From positions 123,876 through 187,875 of the forward strand of contig JAIPBD010000008.1 in assembly GCA_021739765.1 (NCBI GenBank): a stretch of 64,000 nucleotides of DNA. Direction: 5' to 3'. A model generated the notes under the pieces. The model searched no databases and was not told the DNA's origin. It saw nothing but the letters and a program-made list of their open reading frames with translations. The DNA comes from Melioribacteraceae bacterium (GTDB lineage Bacteria; Bacteroidota; Ignavibacteria; Ignavibacteriales; Melioribacteraceae). Shown in pieces: positions 27,998 to 38,494 of the stretch. The translations under genes and the position numbers were made by a program. Numbering within the stretch: the first letter of the stretch is position 1; each line of letters begins with the position of its first letter.

Positions 27998-29533
27998 ATG
28001 TTTTCAAGAGATGAATTTTTATATTCTCCAGTTAGGTATTCTTTCAAACAAAATACCTATGAATGGTTTGATCAAATCCCAATGGATAACCAAGTATTTC
28101 ATTGGGATGTATCTTCATTTCTATCCATGATTTCCTACAATTATGTTCTGGGTCAGAAGACTTTGCTTAGGGAAATTCGAAGAAACAGTTGGATTTCTAC
28201 TTTTCAAGGTCTGGAAGAAGTGAGTCTTCCAATCCCCGAGCATGATTATAATTACTTTCCCAATTTGGAGATTGCTAATAAACTAAAGTCACTTTTGAAA
28301 GTCGAAATTCTAAATGCTATATCGGAATATCGAGAAATTTATATTTTGTTGTCAGGGGGACTTGATAGCAGAATATTGGCAGGTTTGATTTATGAATTAA
28401 AAAGGGAAAATCTACTAGCTAATAAAAATTTTACCGCCGTAACTTGGGGAATCAAAAATAGTAGAGATGTCATCTATGCTCAAATTGTTGCTGATCTTTG
28501 TGATATTAATTGGCAACACATTGAACTTGGACCATTAGATTTAATTGAGAACCTGAATTTAGCATCGTTTCAACTTGGAGGGCTTGTCTCTGCAGTTCAT
28601 TTACACAAAATGAATTGGTTTAAAAATATAAGTCCAAACTCACTTGTGATGGCTGCAAGTTATGGAGACAGTATTGGAAGGGCAGAGTATAGTGGAAAGC
28701 ATTTATTACAATTAGAATTGATTAAGCCAAAAGATAAATTTGGATTGTTTATACCAGAATACCAAGAAATTGCCATTAGAGAGTTGGAAAGTGAGCTTCT
28801 CTTACTTAGATCGAGAAGTATAAGTAAAGAGAAATTTATTTTAGTCGAATATGAGATGCAAGCGCACTACATGCGTAATATGATTGCGCATGCGATGAGT
28901 ATAATACGGAGAAATTGTGAAATTTATCAAATATTTACAGCGCCAGAGGTTTACAAATTTATATGGAGTTTACACCCGTCCATACGTACTAATGAAATTT
29001 ACAATCAAATATTGATAAGTTTTAATAATGCGATCTCTAGCGTACCTTGGGCCCGAACTAATAAAGCACTGTCCGGTCAAACAAAATATATAAATAGATT
29101 TGCCAAAACTTCGTATCACATGTACGAGGATTGGATTAAATACGATCTCATAGATGATTTATTCGCAAAAATTGATCTAGATTGGATTAATTCGATCCCG
29201 TATTTTAATCAAATTGCTCTTAACAAATATTTTGATCTAATCAAACAAAGAAAATCGAAATTACGTTTTAAAGCTTATGATTTGTTTCTTTGGTTTGTGC
29301 AACTTGATATGCTTGCAAAAAGAATTACTCTTAAAAATTCTGAAATTAAATTTATGCCCATAGAAAAAAGTAATACTCAAATTAAGGCAGATGATTTGTT
29401 CGTTGAAGAAGCATTTCTTGAAAATAAATATTTAAATAAATTTACTAAGAAAATGTTTTTTGTATATAATAATTATAAGAAAAAAGAAATATTAAATAAG
29501 TATTTAAAATCTTATGAATTAAAAATAAAATAG
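27998..29533 (+). CDS. Asparagine synthetase-like protein lacking glutaminase domain
   Basis: About 511 residues. The PP-loop SGGLDSR (residues 119-125 from this ATG) and a following conserved stretch identify the AsnB synthetase domain, which adenylates a carboxylate for amide formation. The N-terminal part is only about 110 residues, with no Cys-2 and no recognisable Ntn glutaminase. Ammonia from glutamine is therefore not expected; free ammonia, an amine, or an intramolecular amine, as in beta-lactam synthetase and lasso cyclases, are options. It is 14 nt after asnB. The ATG at 27998 is chosen; a TTG at 27989 is the alternative. Confidence 0.8.
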   Translation: MFSRDEFLYSPVRYSFKQNTYEWFDQIPMDNQVFHWDVSSFLSMISYNYVLGQKTLLREIRRNSWISTFQGLEEVSLPIPEHDYNYFPNLEIANKLKSLLKVEILNAISEYREIYILLSGGLDSRILAGLIYELKRENLLANKNFTAVTWGIKNSRDVIYAQIVADLCDINWQHIELGPLDLIENLNLASFQLGGLVSAVHLHKMNWFKNISPNSLVMAASYGDSIGRAEYSGKHLLQLELIKPKDKFGLFIPEYQEIAIRELESELLLLRSRSISKEKFILVEYEMQAHYMRNMIAHAMSIIRRNCEIYQIFTAPEVYKFIWSLHPSIRTNEIYNQILISFNNAISSVPWARTNKALSGQTKYINRFAKTSYHMYEDWIKYDLIDDLFAKIDLDWINSIPYFNQIALNKYFDLIKQRKSKLRFKAYDLFLWFVQLDMLAKRITLKNSEIKFMPIEKSNTQIKADDLFVEEAFLENKYLNKFTKKMFFVYNNYKKKEILNKYLKSYELKIK

Positions 29534-29540
29534 AGTATTT

Positions 29541-30404
29541 ATGAAAGGCATATCTGTTGTTATACCCGTTTTCAATGAAGAAGCTAGTATTGCTAATACA
29601 ATCTTGGAAATAAAAAAGTATCTGAATGACATTGATTCTCAGTCCGAAATTATTGCTGTAAATGATGGATCCTCAGACAAAACCGCAAGTGAACTGAATA
29701 AAATACCTGATATTTCAATTATTAACCATCGAGTTAATAAGGGCTATGGGGCATCATTAAAATCAGGTATACGTAATGCTAAATATTCGGATATAGTTAT
29801 TACCGATGCAGATGGTACTTATCCCAACCACGAGATAAAGCGTCTATACGAACATTATAATGATAGTCGATTAGACATGGTGGTTGGAGCTAGAATTGGA
29901 GAAAATGTTTCTTACCCTTGGTATAAAAAGGTTCCCAAATATTTTATATTAAAGTTGGCAAATTATATTACAGAATATAGAATTCCAGACATAAATTCTG
30001 GCTTGCGCATATTTAAGAAAAATATTGCTTTGAAATATTACCATTTGTTCTCTAACGGATTTTCATTTACAACTTCAATTACTGTGAGTATGCTCTGCTC
30101 AGATTATGATATTGATTTTGTTCCAATTGACTATTATAAGCGTGAAGGCAAATCAAAGATAAAACCGATTAGGGATACTATTGGTTTTTTCAGTTTGTTG
30201 CTGAGAATTGCACTTTATTTTCGACCATTTAAGTTTTTTAGTCCGATCATTTATTTCCTTTTATTTGGATCTATTTTTGTGCTTTATAGGGATATAGTTG
30301 TCTACGGGGATTTAAGCCAATCTTCCGTCCTATTCCCAATTTTCACGTTTCTTTTTTTTAGTTTAGGTTTAATGGCTGATTTATTAATAAAGCGGACTAG
30401 TTAA
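29541..30404 (+). CDS. Family 2 glycosyltransferase, dolichyl-phosphate mannosyltransferase-like
   Basis: 287 residues. The GT-A domain has VVIPVFNEEASI, VNDGSSDKT, GYGASLKSGI and the DADGTYP metal motif. The last 70 residues contain two hydrophobic helices. This DPM1/GtrB-type layout transfers a sugar to a polyprenyl phosphate on the cytoplasmic face. The GT39-like membrane protein at 34.4 kb would be a natural user of a polyprenyl-phosphate sugar. Confidence 0.85.
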   Translation: MKGISVVIPVFNEEASIANTILEIKKYLNDIDSQSEIIAVNDGSSDKTASELNKIPDISIINHRVNKGYGASLKSGIRNAKYSDIVITDADGTYPNHEIKRLYEHYNDSRLDMVVGARIGENVSYPWYKKVPKYFILKLANYITEYRIPDINSGLRIFKKNIALKYYHLFSNGFSFTTSITVSMLCSDYDIDFVPIDYYKREGKSKIKPIRDTIGFFSLLLRIALYFRPFKFFSPIIYFLLFGSIFVLYRDIVVYGDLSQSSVLFPIFTFLFFSLGLMADLLIKRTS

Positions 30405-30410
30405 TTAAAT

Positions 30411-31103
30411 ATGAAAGCAGTGATTCTAGCTGGTGGACTTGGTACACGATTACTTCCATTTACGCAAATTATTCCCAAACCGTTATTGCCCGTTGGAGAA
30501 AAATCAGTACTTCAAATTCAAATGGAGCAGTTAAAAAAATGTGGTTTCGACCAGATTTATTTAGCCACAAACTATAAATCAGATTATATTGAAAACTTTT
30601 TCGGTGATGGGCAAAACTATGGCGTAAAATTAAAATTTAGTAAGGAAGAAAAACCATTAGGCACTATTGGTCCTTTAACTTTATTAAAAAATGAATTAAC
30701 TGAACCTTTTTTACTAATGAATGGAGATATTCTAACTCTATTAAAATTTAATGAAATGTATGACTTCGCTTTAAAGCAATCGAGCCTGCTTACGATAGGA
30801 ATAAAAGAATATATTATGCCTTTCGACTTTGGGAACGTTTTTTTTGACGGAGATTATGTTACCAGTATTGAAGAAAAACCCAATCTAAAAAATAATATAC
30901 TTGCAGGTGTTTATGTTCTTAACCCCTCCATCTTTCAATATATACCCGAAAACACATATTTCGGGATGGATAACTTACTTCACTTTTTACTTGATAATAA
31001 TATGCCAATAATCAAATATGAGATAAAAGAATATTGGTTAGATATTGGTCAAGTTGGTGATTATACTAAAGCTCAAGAAGTTTATAATAAACATTTTAAG
31101 TAA
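30411..31103 (+). CDS. Sugar-1-phosphate nucleotidyltransferase
   Basis: 230 residues, the NTP_transferase fold with GGLGTRLLPFTQIIPKPLLPVG at the N-terminus, NGDILTL as the metal site and EYWLDIGQVGDY at the end. It resembles the nucleotidyltransferase domain of PtmE and HddC-type enzymes but lacks CBS or beta-helix extensions. Its place directly before legB and legC suggests it activates the sugar used by those two enzymes, possibly as a GDP derivative. The specificity is inferred, not read from sequence. Confidence 0.8.
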   Translation: MKAVILAGGLGTRLLPFTQIIPKPLLPVGEKSVLQIQMEQLKKCGFDQIYLATNYKSDYIENFFGDGQNYGVKLKFSKEEKPLGTIGPLTLLKNELTEPFLLMNGDILTLLKFNEMYDFALKQSSLLTIGIKEYIMPFDFGNVFFDGDYVTSIEEKPNLKNNILAGVYVLNPSIFQYIPENTYFGMDNLLHFLLDNNMPIIKYEIKEYWLDIGQVGDYTKAQEVYNKHFK

Positions 31104-31109
31104 AAATCT

Positions 31110-32081
31110 ATGAAAATATTTATAACTGGAGCAGCAGGATTCATCGGATCTCATTTAGTTGAATTAATGTGCAATGCAGGTTTTGAAATAAAAGCTTTCG
31201 TACATTATAATTCTCAAAACAGATGGGGATGGTTAGAAGAATCAATTTATAAAAACGATATTGAAGTTGTTACAGGTGATATTCGAGATTTTGATTCTGT
31301 ATTTAGATCATCAAAGGGTTGCGATGCAATTTTCCATCTAGCGGCTTTGATAGGTATTCCGTACTCTTATGTTTCTCCTAAGGCATATATAGACACAAAT
31401 ATAGTTGGGACTTATAATATTTTGGAGTCAGCAAAATTCCATAATATTTCACATATAGTGACTACCTCTACAAGTGAAACATATGGTTCAGCTCAATACA
31501 TTCCAATTGATGAAAGTCACCCTTTGGTTGGTCAGTCACCTTATTCGGCCACAAAAATTTCGGCCGATCAACTAGCAATTAGTTATCAAAAGTCATTTAA
31601 TTTACCGGTTAAAATTGTCCGCCCATTTAATACGTATGGTCCGAGACAGACAGCTAGAGCAATAATTCCAACTATTATAAGTCAAATATTAAATAATAAA
31701 AAAAAATTACAAATCGGAAATCTAAATCCTACGAGGGACCTTACTTTTGTTGAAGATACATGTCAAGGTTTTCTTTCCATTTTCGAATCTGAGGGCCTAA
31801 TAGGCGAGGTTACTAATATTGGGATGAATTTTGAAATATCTATAGGTGATTTAATTGAAAGAATTTCATCAATTATGGATTATCAATTTGAATTATCTGT
31901 AGATGAAAATCGTATAAGGCCTGAACAAAGTGAAGTTACTAGATTATACTGTAATAATAAGAAATTATTAGAAAAAACTAATTGGTCTCCCAAATATAAT
32001 CTTGATTTAGGTTTGGAAAAAACTATTGAATGGATGAGGCAAAATATTCAATACTATAAGTCGGAAATATATAATGTTTAA
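31110..32081 (+). CDS. legB: NDP-GlcNAc 4,6-dehydratase, LegB-like
   Basis: Extended SDR of 323 residues. It has TGAAGFIGSHLVEL, AALIGIPYSYVSP, TSTSETYG with the dehydratase Ser-Glu, the catalytic Tyr-145/Lys-149 in PYSATKISADQ, and RPFNTYGPRQTARAIIPTII. The WGWLEE loop after the second strand is characteristic of LegB of legionaminic acid synthesis. The product would be NDP-2-acetamido-4-keto-2,6-dideoxyglucose, the substrate of the next gene, which it overlaps by 8 nt. Confidence 0.82.
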   Translation: MKIFITGAAGFIGSHLVELMCNAGFEIKAFVHYNSQNRWGWLEESIYKNDIEVVTGDIRDFDSVFRSSKGCDAIFHLAALIGIPYSYVSPKAYIDTNIVGTYNILESAKFHNISHIVTTSTSETYGSAQYIPIDESHPLVGQSPYSATKISADQLAISYQKSFNLPVKIVRPFNTYGPRQTARAIIPTIISQILNNKKKLQIGNLNPTRDLTFVEDTCQGFLSIFESEGLIGEVTNIGMNFEISIGDLIERISSIMDYQFELSVDENRIRPEQSEVTRLYCNNKKLLEKTNWSPKYNLDLGLEKTIEWMRQNIQYYKSEIYNV

Positions 32082-33243
32082 TAAAGAAATAGATTTCATC
32101 AAGAAATTATATCATAATAAAAGTATAATTAATTTGCATGAGCCTGCATTTTTGGGAAATGAAAAAGAATATTTAAATAATTGTATAGATTCTACTTTTG
32201 TTTCTTATTTGGGAGAATATGTAACTTATTTTGAAAAAATGATTGCAGAGTTTGTGGGGGTTGATCACGCAGTAGCTTTTGTTAATGGTACAAGCGCTTT
32301 ACATATTGCATTAAAAGTTGCTGGGGTTGGTGCTAGTGAAGAAGTTATTACACAGTCTCTGTCCTTCGTGGCTACTGCAAATGCCATCAAGTATACAGGA
32401 GCCGACCCGGTGTTCGTAGATGTAGATCTTGCCTCTTTAGGTATGTCTAGTGAATCGCTACGTAATTGGCTTGCACAAAATACATACAAGGAAGAAATCA
32501 ATAATTTAGAGGAAAATAAGAATCAGACAAGATGTTTTAATAAATCTACAAAAAAGCGAATTTCGGCTATCATACCTATGCATACATTTGGATTTCCATG
32601 TGATATCGAAGAAATTGTCAAAATAGGTGTCGAATTTAACATTCCTGTGATTGAAGATTCAGCAGAAGCACTGGGGAGTTTTATTGGAGATAAACATTTA
32701 GGAATTTATGGCAAAGCTGGTGTACTGAGTTTTAATGGAAACAAAACTATAACTACTGGCGGTGGTGGAATGCTCATAACGAACGATGCGTATTTCGCTG
32801 AACGGGCAAAACACTTATCTACAACTGCAAAAGTTGCTCATCCATGGGAATTTGTTCACAATGAGGTGGGCTATAATTATAGAATGCCAAATATAAATGC
32901 TGCAATAGGGGTAGCTCAGATGGAAAAAATATCTGAAATTTTAAAAAATAAAAAAGAAACTGCGGAGAGTTATTATAATCATTTCAATAATACGGAAGTT
33001 GAATGTTACTTTGGCAATTCAAATATGAATCCAAATTACTGGTTGAATACAATTAAATTTGAAAATGAATCATTACGAACGCGTTTTCTTACTGAAACTA
33101 ATGCAAATGGTATTAAAACTAGACCTATATGGAATTTATTGAGTGAGTTACCTATGTATCAAGGTTGTCAGCGCGGTGAATTAATCAACTCCAATATTCT
33201 CGAAAAAACATTGGTTAATTTGCCAAGTGGATTTCGATCTTGA
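32074..33243 (+). CDS. legC: LegC-family aminotransferase
   Basis: 389 residues, a DegT-fold PLP enzyme. INLHEPAFLGNEKEYLNNC at the N-terminus and STFVSYLGEYVTYFE are diagnostic of LegC. The PLP lysine is about Lys-224 in SFNGNKTITTGGGG. It would aminate the 4-keto group made by LegB. None of the later legionaminate genes (NeuC-like hydrolase, NeuB-like synthase, CMP-transferase) occurs in the window. The end product here is therefore probably an NDP-2-acetamido-4-amino-2,4,6-trideoxyhexose. Confidence 0.85.
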   Translation: MFNKEIDFIKKLYHNKSIINLHEPAFLGNEKEYLNNCIDSTFVSYLGEYVTYFEKMIAEFVGVDHAVAFVNGTSALHIALKVAGVGASEEVITQSLSFVATANAIKYTGADPVFVDVDLASLGMSSESLRNWLAQNTYKEEINNLEENKNQTRCFNKSTKKRISAIIPMHTFGFPCDIEEIVKIGVEFNIPVIEDSAEALGSFIGDKHLGIYGKAGVLSFNGNKTITTGGGGMLITNDAYFAERAKHLSTTAKVAHPWEFVHNEVGYNYRMPNINAAIGVAQMEKISEILKNKKETAESYYNHFNNTEVECYFGNSNMNPNYWLNTIKFENESLRTRFLTETNANGIKTRPIWNLLSELPMYQGCQRGELINSNILEKTLVNLPSGFRS

Positions 33244-33292
33244 TTACATTTCATTTTCTTAGTCTTTTTACTCATATTGGCTTCATATTCCA

Positions 33293-34417
33293 TTGAATAT
33301 TTTAGTTATTACACATGAGTTCCCTCCTGTAGGTGGAGGAACTGCCAATGTGGCATACCAGATAGTTAAAAAGCTAATAGACAATCACCATTCGGTTATT
33401 GTTTTAACCACTTCATATAAGAATACGGAGCTTTTTAACTGCGATGGCAAAATAAGGATTGAACAAGTATGGAGTAAACGAAAAAGTTTATTAGAAAACT
33501 CCTCATTTATTTCTTTATTATCTTTTACAATACTTGGAACAATTAGGGCATTACGTATCATAAATGATAATAATATCCAACTTACGCATTCTTTTATGAC
33601 GATACCAGCTGGAATACTTTCCTTTTTCATTAAAAAAATAAAAAGAACACCATACATAATTACACTATGTGGGGGAGATGTCCCTTACCATAGAGATTCT
33701 AGGTTAATTATTTCGTTACGTTTTGCTATTAAAATAATTTGGAAAAATGCAGATCAAGTTGTGAGTCTTGGTATGTATCTTAGAGATTTAGCTAAAAAAA
33801 CTTACAGGGAGGCTGATCGCTTCCCAGTAATTTGGCATGGTATCGATTTATCAAATGTAAACAAAAAATCTAACAATAATAGCAAATTTACGATATTGAC
33901 AATAACACGGCTTATTGAATCGAAAGGCATTCAAGATGCGATTGTGGCCTTGTCGAGAATCTCGAATAACCTTGATTTTGAATTTAATATTATCGGAGAT
34001 GGTGAATATAAGAACGAATTAATTAAAATTGTGGCTGATCTAAACTTAAATCATAAAATAAATTTTAGGGGGTTTGTTTCAGAATCGGATAAACAAAAAA
34101 AACTTGCGGAAAGTGACCTTTTTATTTTACCTACAAAAATTGATGTATTTCCATTCGTGCTACTTGAAGCACTCTCAAATGGTTTACCTATTATTTCAAC
34201 TATATGTGGTGATATTACATACTTAATTGATGAAAATATTGGGATTCTTGTTGAAAAAAGTGATGTGAAATCGTTATCAGAAGCTATACTCAAAGTATCT
34301 TCGGGGGAATTTATTAAAAGTCAGAGTGCTGTAAATAATAAACTTTCCCAATTTAAATGGGATAATGTTATTTCTGAATATGAATCTATATATACTGGTA
34401 TAATTGATAATAAGTAG
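33293..34417 (+). CDS. Family 4 glycosyltransferase
   Basis: GT-B fold, 374 residues. The N-terminus VITHEFPPVGGGTANVAYQ is the donor-loop type of GT4. The C-terminal domain has LTITRLIESKGI, IIGDGEYKNEL, GFVSESDKQK and the Glu-containing PTKIDVFPFVLLEALSNGLPII. The start is a TTG at 33293 without a visible Shine-Dalgarno, in a 49-nt gap after legC. It overlaps the following gene by 14 nt. Confidence 0.85.
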   Translation: MNILVITHEFPPVGGGTANVAYQIVKKLIDNHHSVIVLTTSYKNTELFNCDGKIRIEQVWSKRKSLLENSSFISLLSFTILGTIRALRIINDNNIQLTHSFMTIPAGILSFFIKKIKRTPYIITLCGGDVPYHRDSRLIISLRFAIKIIWKNADQVVSLGMYLRDLAKKTYREADRFPVIWHGIDLSNVNKKSNNNSKFTILTITRLIESKGIQDAIVALSRISNNLDFEFNIIGDGEYKNELIKIVADLNLNHKINFRGFVSESDKQKKLAESDLFILPTKIDVFPFVLLEALSNGLPIISTICGDITYLIDENIGILVEKSDVKSLSEAILKVSSGEFIKSQSAVNNKLSQFKWDNVISEYESIYTGIIDNK

Positions 34418-35729
34418 ACACAATATACTTTTTGCGGTTACAATACTTACTGCATTAATTTTGAGGGTATTTATTGGAAATATTTTCTTCGAAGCTCCTC
34501 AAAATGATGGTTTGCTATACAATGCTAACGCATTAGAAATAATTAATAAGCCAAACTGGATTATTAATCCGAGCGAGCAAAATGCAAGGGCCCCTGTCTA
34601 CCCCTTTTTTCTTTCAATTATTTATTTAATATTTGGTGTTAATAATTTTACCGCAGTCATTTTTTTTCAAGCTATTCTCGGTGTACTTTCCTGTGTTTTC
34701 ATATTCTATATTTCGAAGCACCTTTTCAATGAAAAAGTCGCTTTTCTATCTCTTACTATTTCAACACTTTATCTCCCTTATTTAAGATATACGGGGTCAA
34801 TTCTGCGAGAAACAATGATATTTTTCTTTGTTGTCGCATCCATTTATTCATTACTGATTTATATCAAAAATCCAAAATCCTTTAAAGATTTAACTGTAGC
34901 CAGCTTATTTTATACACTTCTCATTCATACGGACCCAAGATATTTATTTTTTTTACCTCTGCTAATATTCGCTTATTGGCCATTTCAGATCAGTAGAGTC
35001 TTAATTAAAAAGTATTTTTATTACACGCTCCTTATAATTGTTATGTCCCTTCCTTGGTTAATTCGTAATTATATCGCTTATGATGGTTTAGTCGTGATCA
35101 GCAGTGTCTACTTAGATTTTAGATCAAATCATTCACGCCATGCTCAGTCTTTTATGGAAGATAGCATTAATCTTTCAAGTACTGAAAATTCGGTTCACTC
35201 AGCTAAGATTATTACCAATGAAGAAAGGTTATTAATTAAAAAAGGTTTGAATCCGCGAAATAGATCTTTAGCAGAAATAGAAGCCGTATTAGAAGATATT
35301 TATCCACCATCGAATTATTTGGAACGAAGATTGTTTATGCTCGGAGAATTCTTCAGAGTTACAAAATTTGAAGGAAACTTTTTCCCGTATCCAAGTGGAA
35401 AATTTGATGTTTGGTCTAACAAACATAATCTGGCCAATATATTTAGTTATGGAATAGTCCTAATTTTTACAGTTCTTGCACTTATGTATTTAGTTATTAA
35501 AAGAAAATGGCAATATCTGTACTTTATAATTCCAATTATTATCCAAGCAATATTACATACATTCGTCTGGAGTAGAGAGAGATACAGGCATCCGATAGAA
35601 TTTTTATTCATAATATATGCCTCTTTCGGTATATATATTATTTACAGAATGCTTTTATCTAGGATTAAGAAAAAGCCATTTGACATTAAATATACGCCAT
35701 TTTATGTTAGCTCAAAAATTATTAGTTAG
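34404..35729 (+). CDS. GT39-like (PMT/ArnT type) membrane glycosyltransferase
   Basis: 441 residues with roughly ten membrane helices. The first extracytoplasmic loop carries an Asp (EAPQNDGLLYNANA) in the position of the GT-C catalytic acid. It is followed by NARAPVYPFFLSIIYLIFG, a pattern of the PMT_2 family (PF13231). Members transfer sugar from a polyprenyl phosphate outside the membrane to lipids, glycans or proteins. The DPM1-like gene at 29.5 kb could make its donor. It starts at a TTG that overlaps the preceding gene. Confidence 0.75.
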   Translation: MIISRHNILFAVTILTALILRVFIGNIFFEAPQNDGLLYNANALEIINKPNWIINPSEQNARAPVYPFFLSIIYLIFGVNNFTAVIFFQAILGVLSCVFIFYISKHLFNEKVAFLSLTISTLYLPYLRYTGSILRETMIFFFVVASIYSLLIYIKNPKSFKDLTVASLFYTLLIHTDPRYLFFLPLLIFAYWPFQISRVLIKKYFYYTLLIIVMSLPWLIRNYIAYDGLVVISSVYLDFRSNHSRHAQSFMEDSINLSSTENSVHSAKIITNEERLLIKKGLNPRNRSLAEIEAVLEDIYPPSNYLERRLFMLGEFFRVTKFEGNFFPYPSGKFDVWSNKHNLANIFSYGIVLIFTVLALMYLVIKRKWQYLYFIIPIIIQAILHTFVWSRERYRHPIEFLFIIYASFGIYIIYRMLLSRIKKKPFDIKYTPFYVSSKIIS

Positions 35730-37215
35730 CTATTCGTCAAAAATAATTAATCAATTCATCCAATTAGCCGTTACAGTTGTAGTAGCTAGAGTAGCTGGAC
35801 CCACGGTTATTGGGACAGTGGCTTTCGCTTTGGCCTATACAAATACGTTTAAATTCATTTCTGATTTAGGAATTGGGACAGCTCATATAAAATTGGTTTC
35901 AGAAGGGAAACATAATGAAGGTGCCCTTCTAGCTACAATGGTGAGAATAAAATTTCTCCTACTGATAATATTTGTTGTTTTTGTTTCAATAGTATTTATA
36001 ATACAATATTATTTTATGAATTTGAATTTTGAAAGTAATGAACATGTTATTGTTATATTCCTTTCTTTGTCGGTTACTGTAATAGAACAACTTTATACTA
36101 TTCCGAAAACTACATTCGCAGCCAAGGTTCAACAGGCTAGGCAAGATATACCTAATATGCTTTACAATCTGATCTTTCAGATTTTACGGCTTTCAGTAGT
36201 TTTAATAGGATTTGGTGCCATTGCAATCGTGAGTACTAAATTTATTGCCGCAATGATTGTGCTTTTCATCTACTATAAGCTATTCAGTACAAAAATTAAT
36301 CTTAAGCTGTTCGATTCTCAAATTGCTCGAAAGTATTTTTCAATTTCAGGTCCTATAATCATTATAATGATTTGTCAAAGTGTAATTTATATGTCTGATA
36401 AAGTTATTCTTCAGTTTTTTACAAATTCTACAGAAGTGGGCATATATACAGCAGGGTTTAAGTTTGGTGGTTACATTCAAATGATTGGTAGTTCGATTGG
36501 GATACTATTTCTTCCTATATTTTCTAAAGCTTTTGTTGAGGATAAGATTGACGAGATCAATCATAAAATTAAGAAATTTGCTAGGTTTTCTTTCAATTTC
36601 ATCTTACCGCTTGCACTTTTTATTGCAATTTTTTCTGACCAGATAATTCTTATTTTATTGGGCGCAGAGTATATAGGTTCAATACCGATTCTAGCGATCA
36701 TTACTTTTTCAACTTTTTTAATGGTGAGTGCCACACCTTACGGAAATATAATTTCAGGGAGAGGAGAATTTAAAAACTTAGCATATTTTTATACTATTCA
36801 GCTATTTGTGTTTTTATTATTAGCGATCACTTTAGTTTATCCAGAATTTTTAAATCTAAAAGGTCTAGGATTATCGATGTCCATATTAATATCGAATGTT
36901 ATTCTTGCACTTTGCTTCTTAATTTTTGCTAAAAAAATTGATAGTAGACTTGTTGTTGGTCACGGTTTATCATCATTTGTATTTGGGTTAGTTTATAGTT
37001 CTATATACTATATACTCTACGTCTTGTTTGGTGATGCATTAATTTACAAAATCTTTTTTGTAGTATTATTTTTCCCGCTATATTTTATTTTAAGTTATTA
37101 TTTGAAAATTACAACTGAAGAGGATTACGTTAACTTCAAATTATTGTTTAATATTGGTAAAATAAAAAAATACATATCTGTTGAACTCCGAAGAGATAAT
37201 GACGAAAAGTTATAA
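35704..37215 (+). CDS. Wzx-type oligosaccharide flippase
   Basis: About 504 residues from the ATG at 35704, with twelve to fourteen hydrophobic helices of the MATE/MVF polysaccharide-transport fold (PF01943/PF13440). The N-terminal SYSSKIINQFIQLAVTVVVARVAGPTVIGTVAFALAY is typical. It moves undecaprenyl-linked repeat units across the inner membrane. An upstream in-frame start at 35617 would overlap the preceding gene by over 100 nt and adds a poorly fitting leader. It is the only clear Wzx in the window. Confidence 0.88.
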   Translation: MLAQKLLVSYSSKIINQFIQLAVTVVVARVAGPTVIGTVAFALAYTNTFKFISDLGIGTAHIKLVSEGKHNEGALLATMVRIKFLLLIIFVVFVSIVFIIQYYFMNLNFESNEHVIVIFLSLSVTVIEQLYTIPKTTFAAKVQQARQDIPNMLYNLIFQILRLSVVLIGFGAIAIVSTKFIAAMIVLFIYYKLFSTKINLKLFDSQIARKYFSISGPIIIIMICQSVIYMSDKVILQFFTNSTEVGIYTAGFKFGGYIQMIGSSIGILFLPIFSKAFVEDKIDEINHKIKKFARFSFNFILPLALFIAIFSDQIILILLGAEYIGSIPILAIITFSTFLMVSATPYGNIISGRGEFKNLAYFYTIQLFVFLLLAITLVYPEFLNLKGLGLSMSILISNVILALCFLIFAKKIDSRLVVGHGLSSFVFGLVYSSIYYILYVLFGDALIYKIFFVVLFFPLYFILSYYLKITTEEDYVNFKLLFNIGKIKKYISVELRRDNDEKL

Positions 37216-38494
37216 AATAATAAATATACTTAGCGCACCACCTTTATTTAAATCTATTGAGGGGATGAGCCTTTCTGAAATCATTCAAAGACATGTATTT
37301 GAATATCTTGAGATTGATGAAAATGTTAAATATGCTTTTTTCTTTTTCGAAGATTTTCATGTTTTAAATGCTAGCAGAACGATTAACTTAACTCGTGAAT
37401 TTGAATTGGAATGCTGGCGTCCTTACGGAAGTGCGATAAATAAAATATATTCTAAAAGATTTAATGGAATTTTACATAGACTTTTCCCTAGTTCTTCTCA
37501 CTATTTACCCGTATATGGTTCTTGGAGCTCATCCAGTAAAATGCTTCTAGAACTTAAAAAAGAAATTCGAAATTATAATATCTTAGTACATTTTCAGGAT
37601 GGACATACTAAATTATTCACAAATTTCATTCATCAATTGAAGAAATATAATGTGCCGATTATTGTTAGCCATCAGAGCGGATCCTTTCCGATCTTCCATA
37701 TTGACAAAATCTCAAAGTTCAAGCCATTTCATAAACTCTTTAAATTGTATCATCACAAGAATCAGGTCTCCGCTTATAAAAAATTGGATTGTTATTTTGC
37801 AGCCTCCTTTACAGAATATGACTATATGTTAAAGAAATTAAGAATGAAAAATGTATACTTTCAAAGAGATGGAATAAATTTCGATAAATTTTATCCTACT
37901 AAAGATAAAAGAGCACTTAGGGTGGAATTAAATCTCCCGATCGAATCAAAATTAATTCTATATGTTGGCAAATTTTATCGCACTAAAAGTGTTGATTGGC
38001 TTATAAAAAATTACTTTGAGTATAGGACGAAATTTCCTAACACGGACCTTGTCTTAATCGGAGGTGACGAGGATGATGAGTTTTATTCAATGGCAGTTAA
38101 GAGTGGTGCAATTGTTAGGACAAGGATGCCAAAAGAGAATATTGTAAAGTATATGCAGGCCTGCGATATTTACACTCTACCAACGCATGGTGCGGTAGTG
38201 CACAGCGGAGGCTTTGGAAATGCACCCATCGAAGCACTTGCATGCAATATTCCTGTTATATCCAATCATCTTATTCATTTCCCTGGTATTAAAACTGAAC
38301 TAGATTCAATAGGAAAAACTATGTGGAATGAAGAGGAATTTGTATCTAATTTGGAATTCATGATAAAAAATTTATCTCAGTACAATAATTGTAGGGAAGT
38401 TGCGAGAAATTATTTTGACGAAGAACTTCTACAAAAATTTGTTATTGATAAATACAAACAATTGTTTAATAAATATTACAAGAAAGAACTATGA
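37199..38494 (+). CDS. Family 4 glycosyltransferase
   Basis: 431 residues from the ATG at 37199, which has GAAGAG upstream and overlaps the flippase gene by 17 nt. The C-terminal GT-B half shows [47 protein letters not shown] and [18 protein letters not shown] with the conserved Glu. The N-terminal half is unusually aromatic (FFFFEDFHV). Substrates unknown. Confidence 0.82.
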   Translation: MTKSYKIINILSAPPLFKSIEGMSLSEIIQRHVFEYLEIDENVKYAFFFFEDFHVLNASRTINLTREFELECWRPYGSAINKIYSKRFNGILHRLFPSSSHYLPVYGSWSSSSKMLLELKKEIRNYNILVHFQDGHTKLFTNFIHQLKKYNVPIIVSHQSGSFPIFHIDKISKFKPFHKLFKLYHHKNQVSAYKKLDCYFAASFTEYDYMLKKLRMKNVYFQRDGINFDKFYPTKDKRALRVELNLPIESKLILYVGKFYRTKSVDWLIKNYFEYRTKFPNTDLVLIGGDEDDEFYSMAVKSGAIVRTRMPKENIVKYMQACDIYTLPTHGAVVHSGGFGNAPIEALACNIPVISNHLIHFPGIKTELDSIGKTMWNEEEFVSNLEFMIKNLSQYNNCREVARNYFDEELLQKFVIDKYKQLFNKYYKKEL

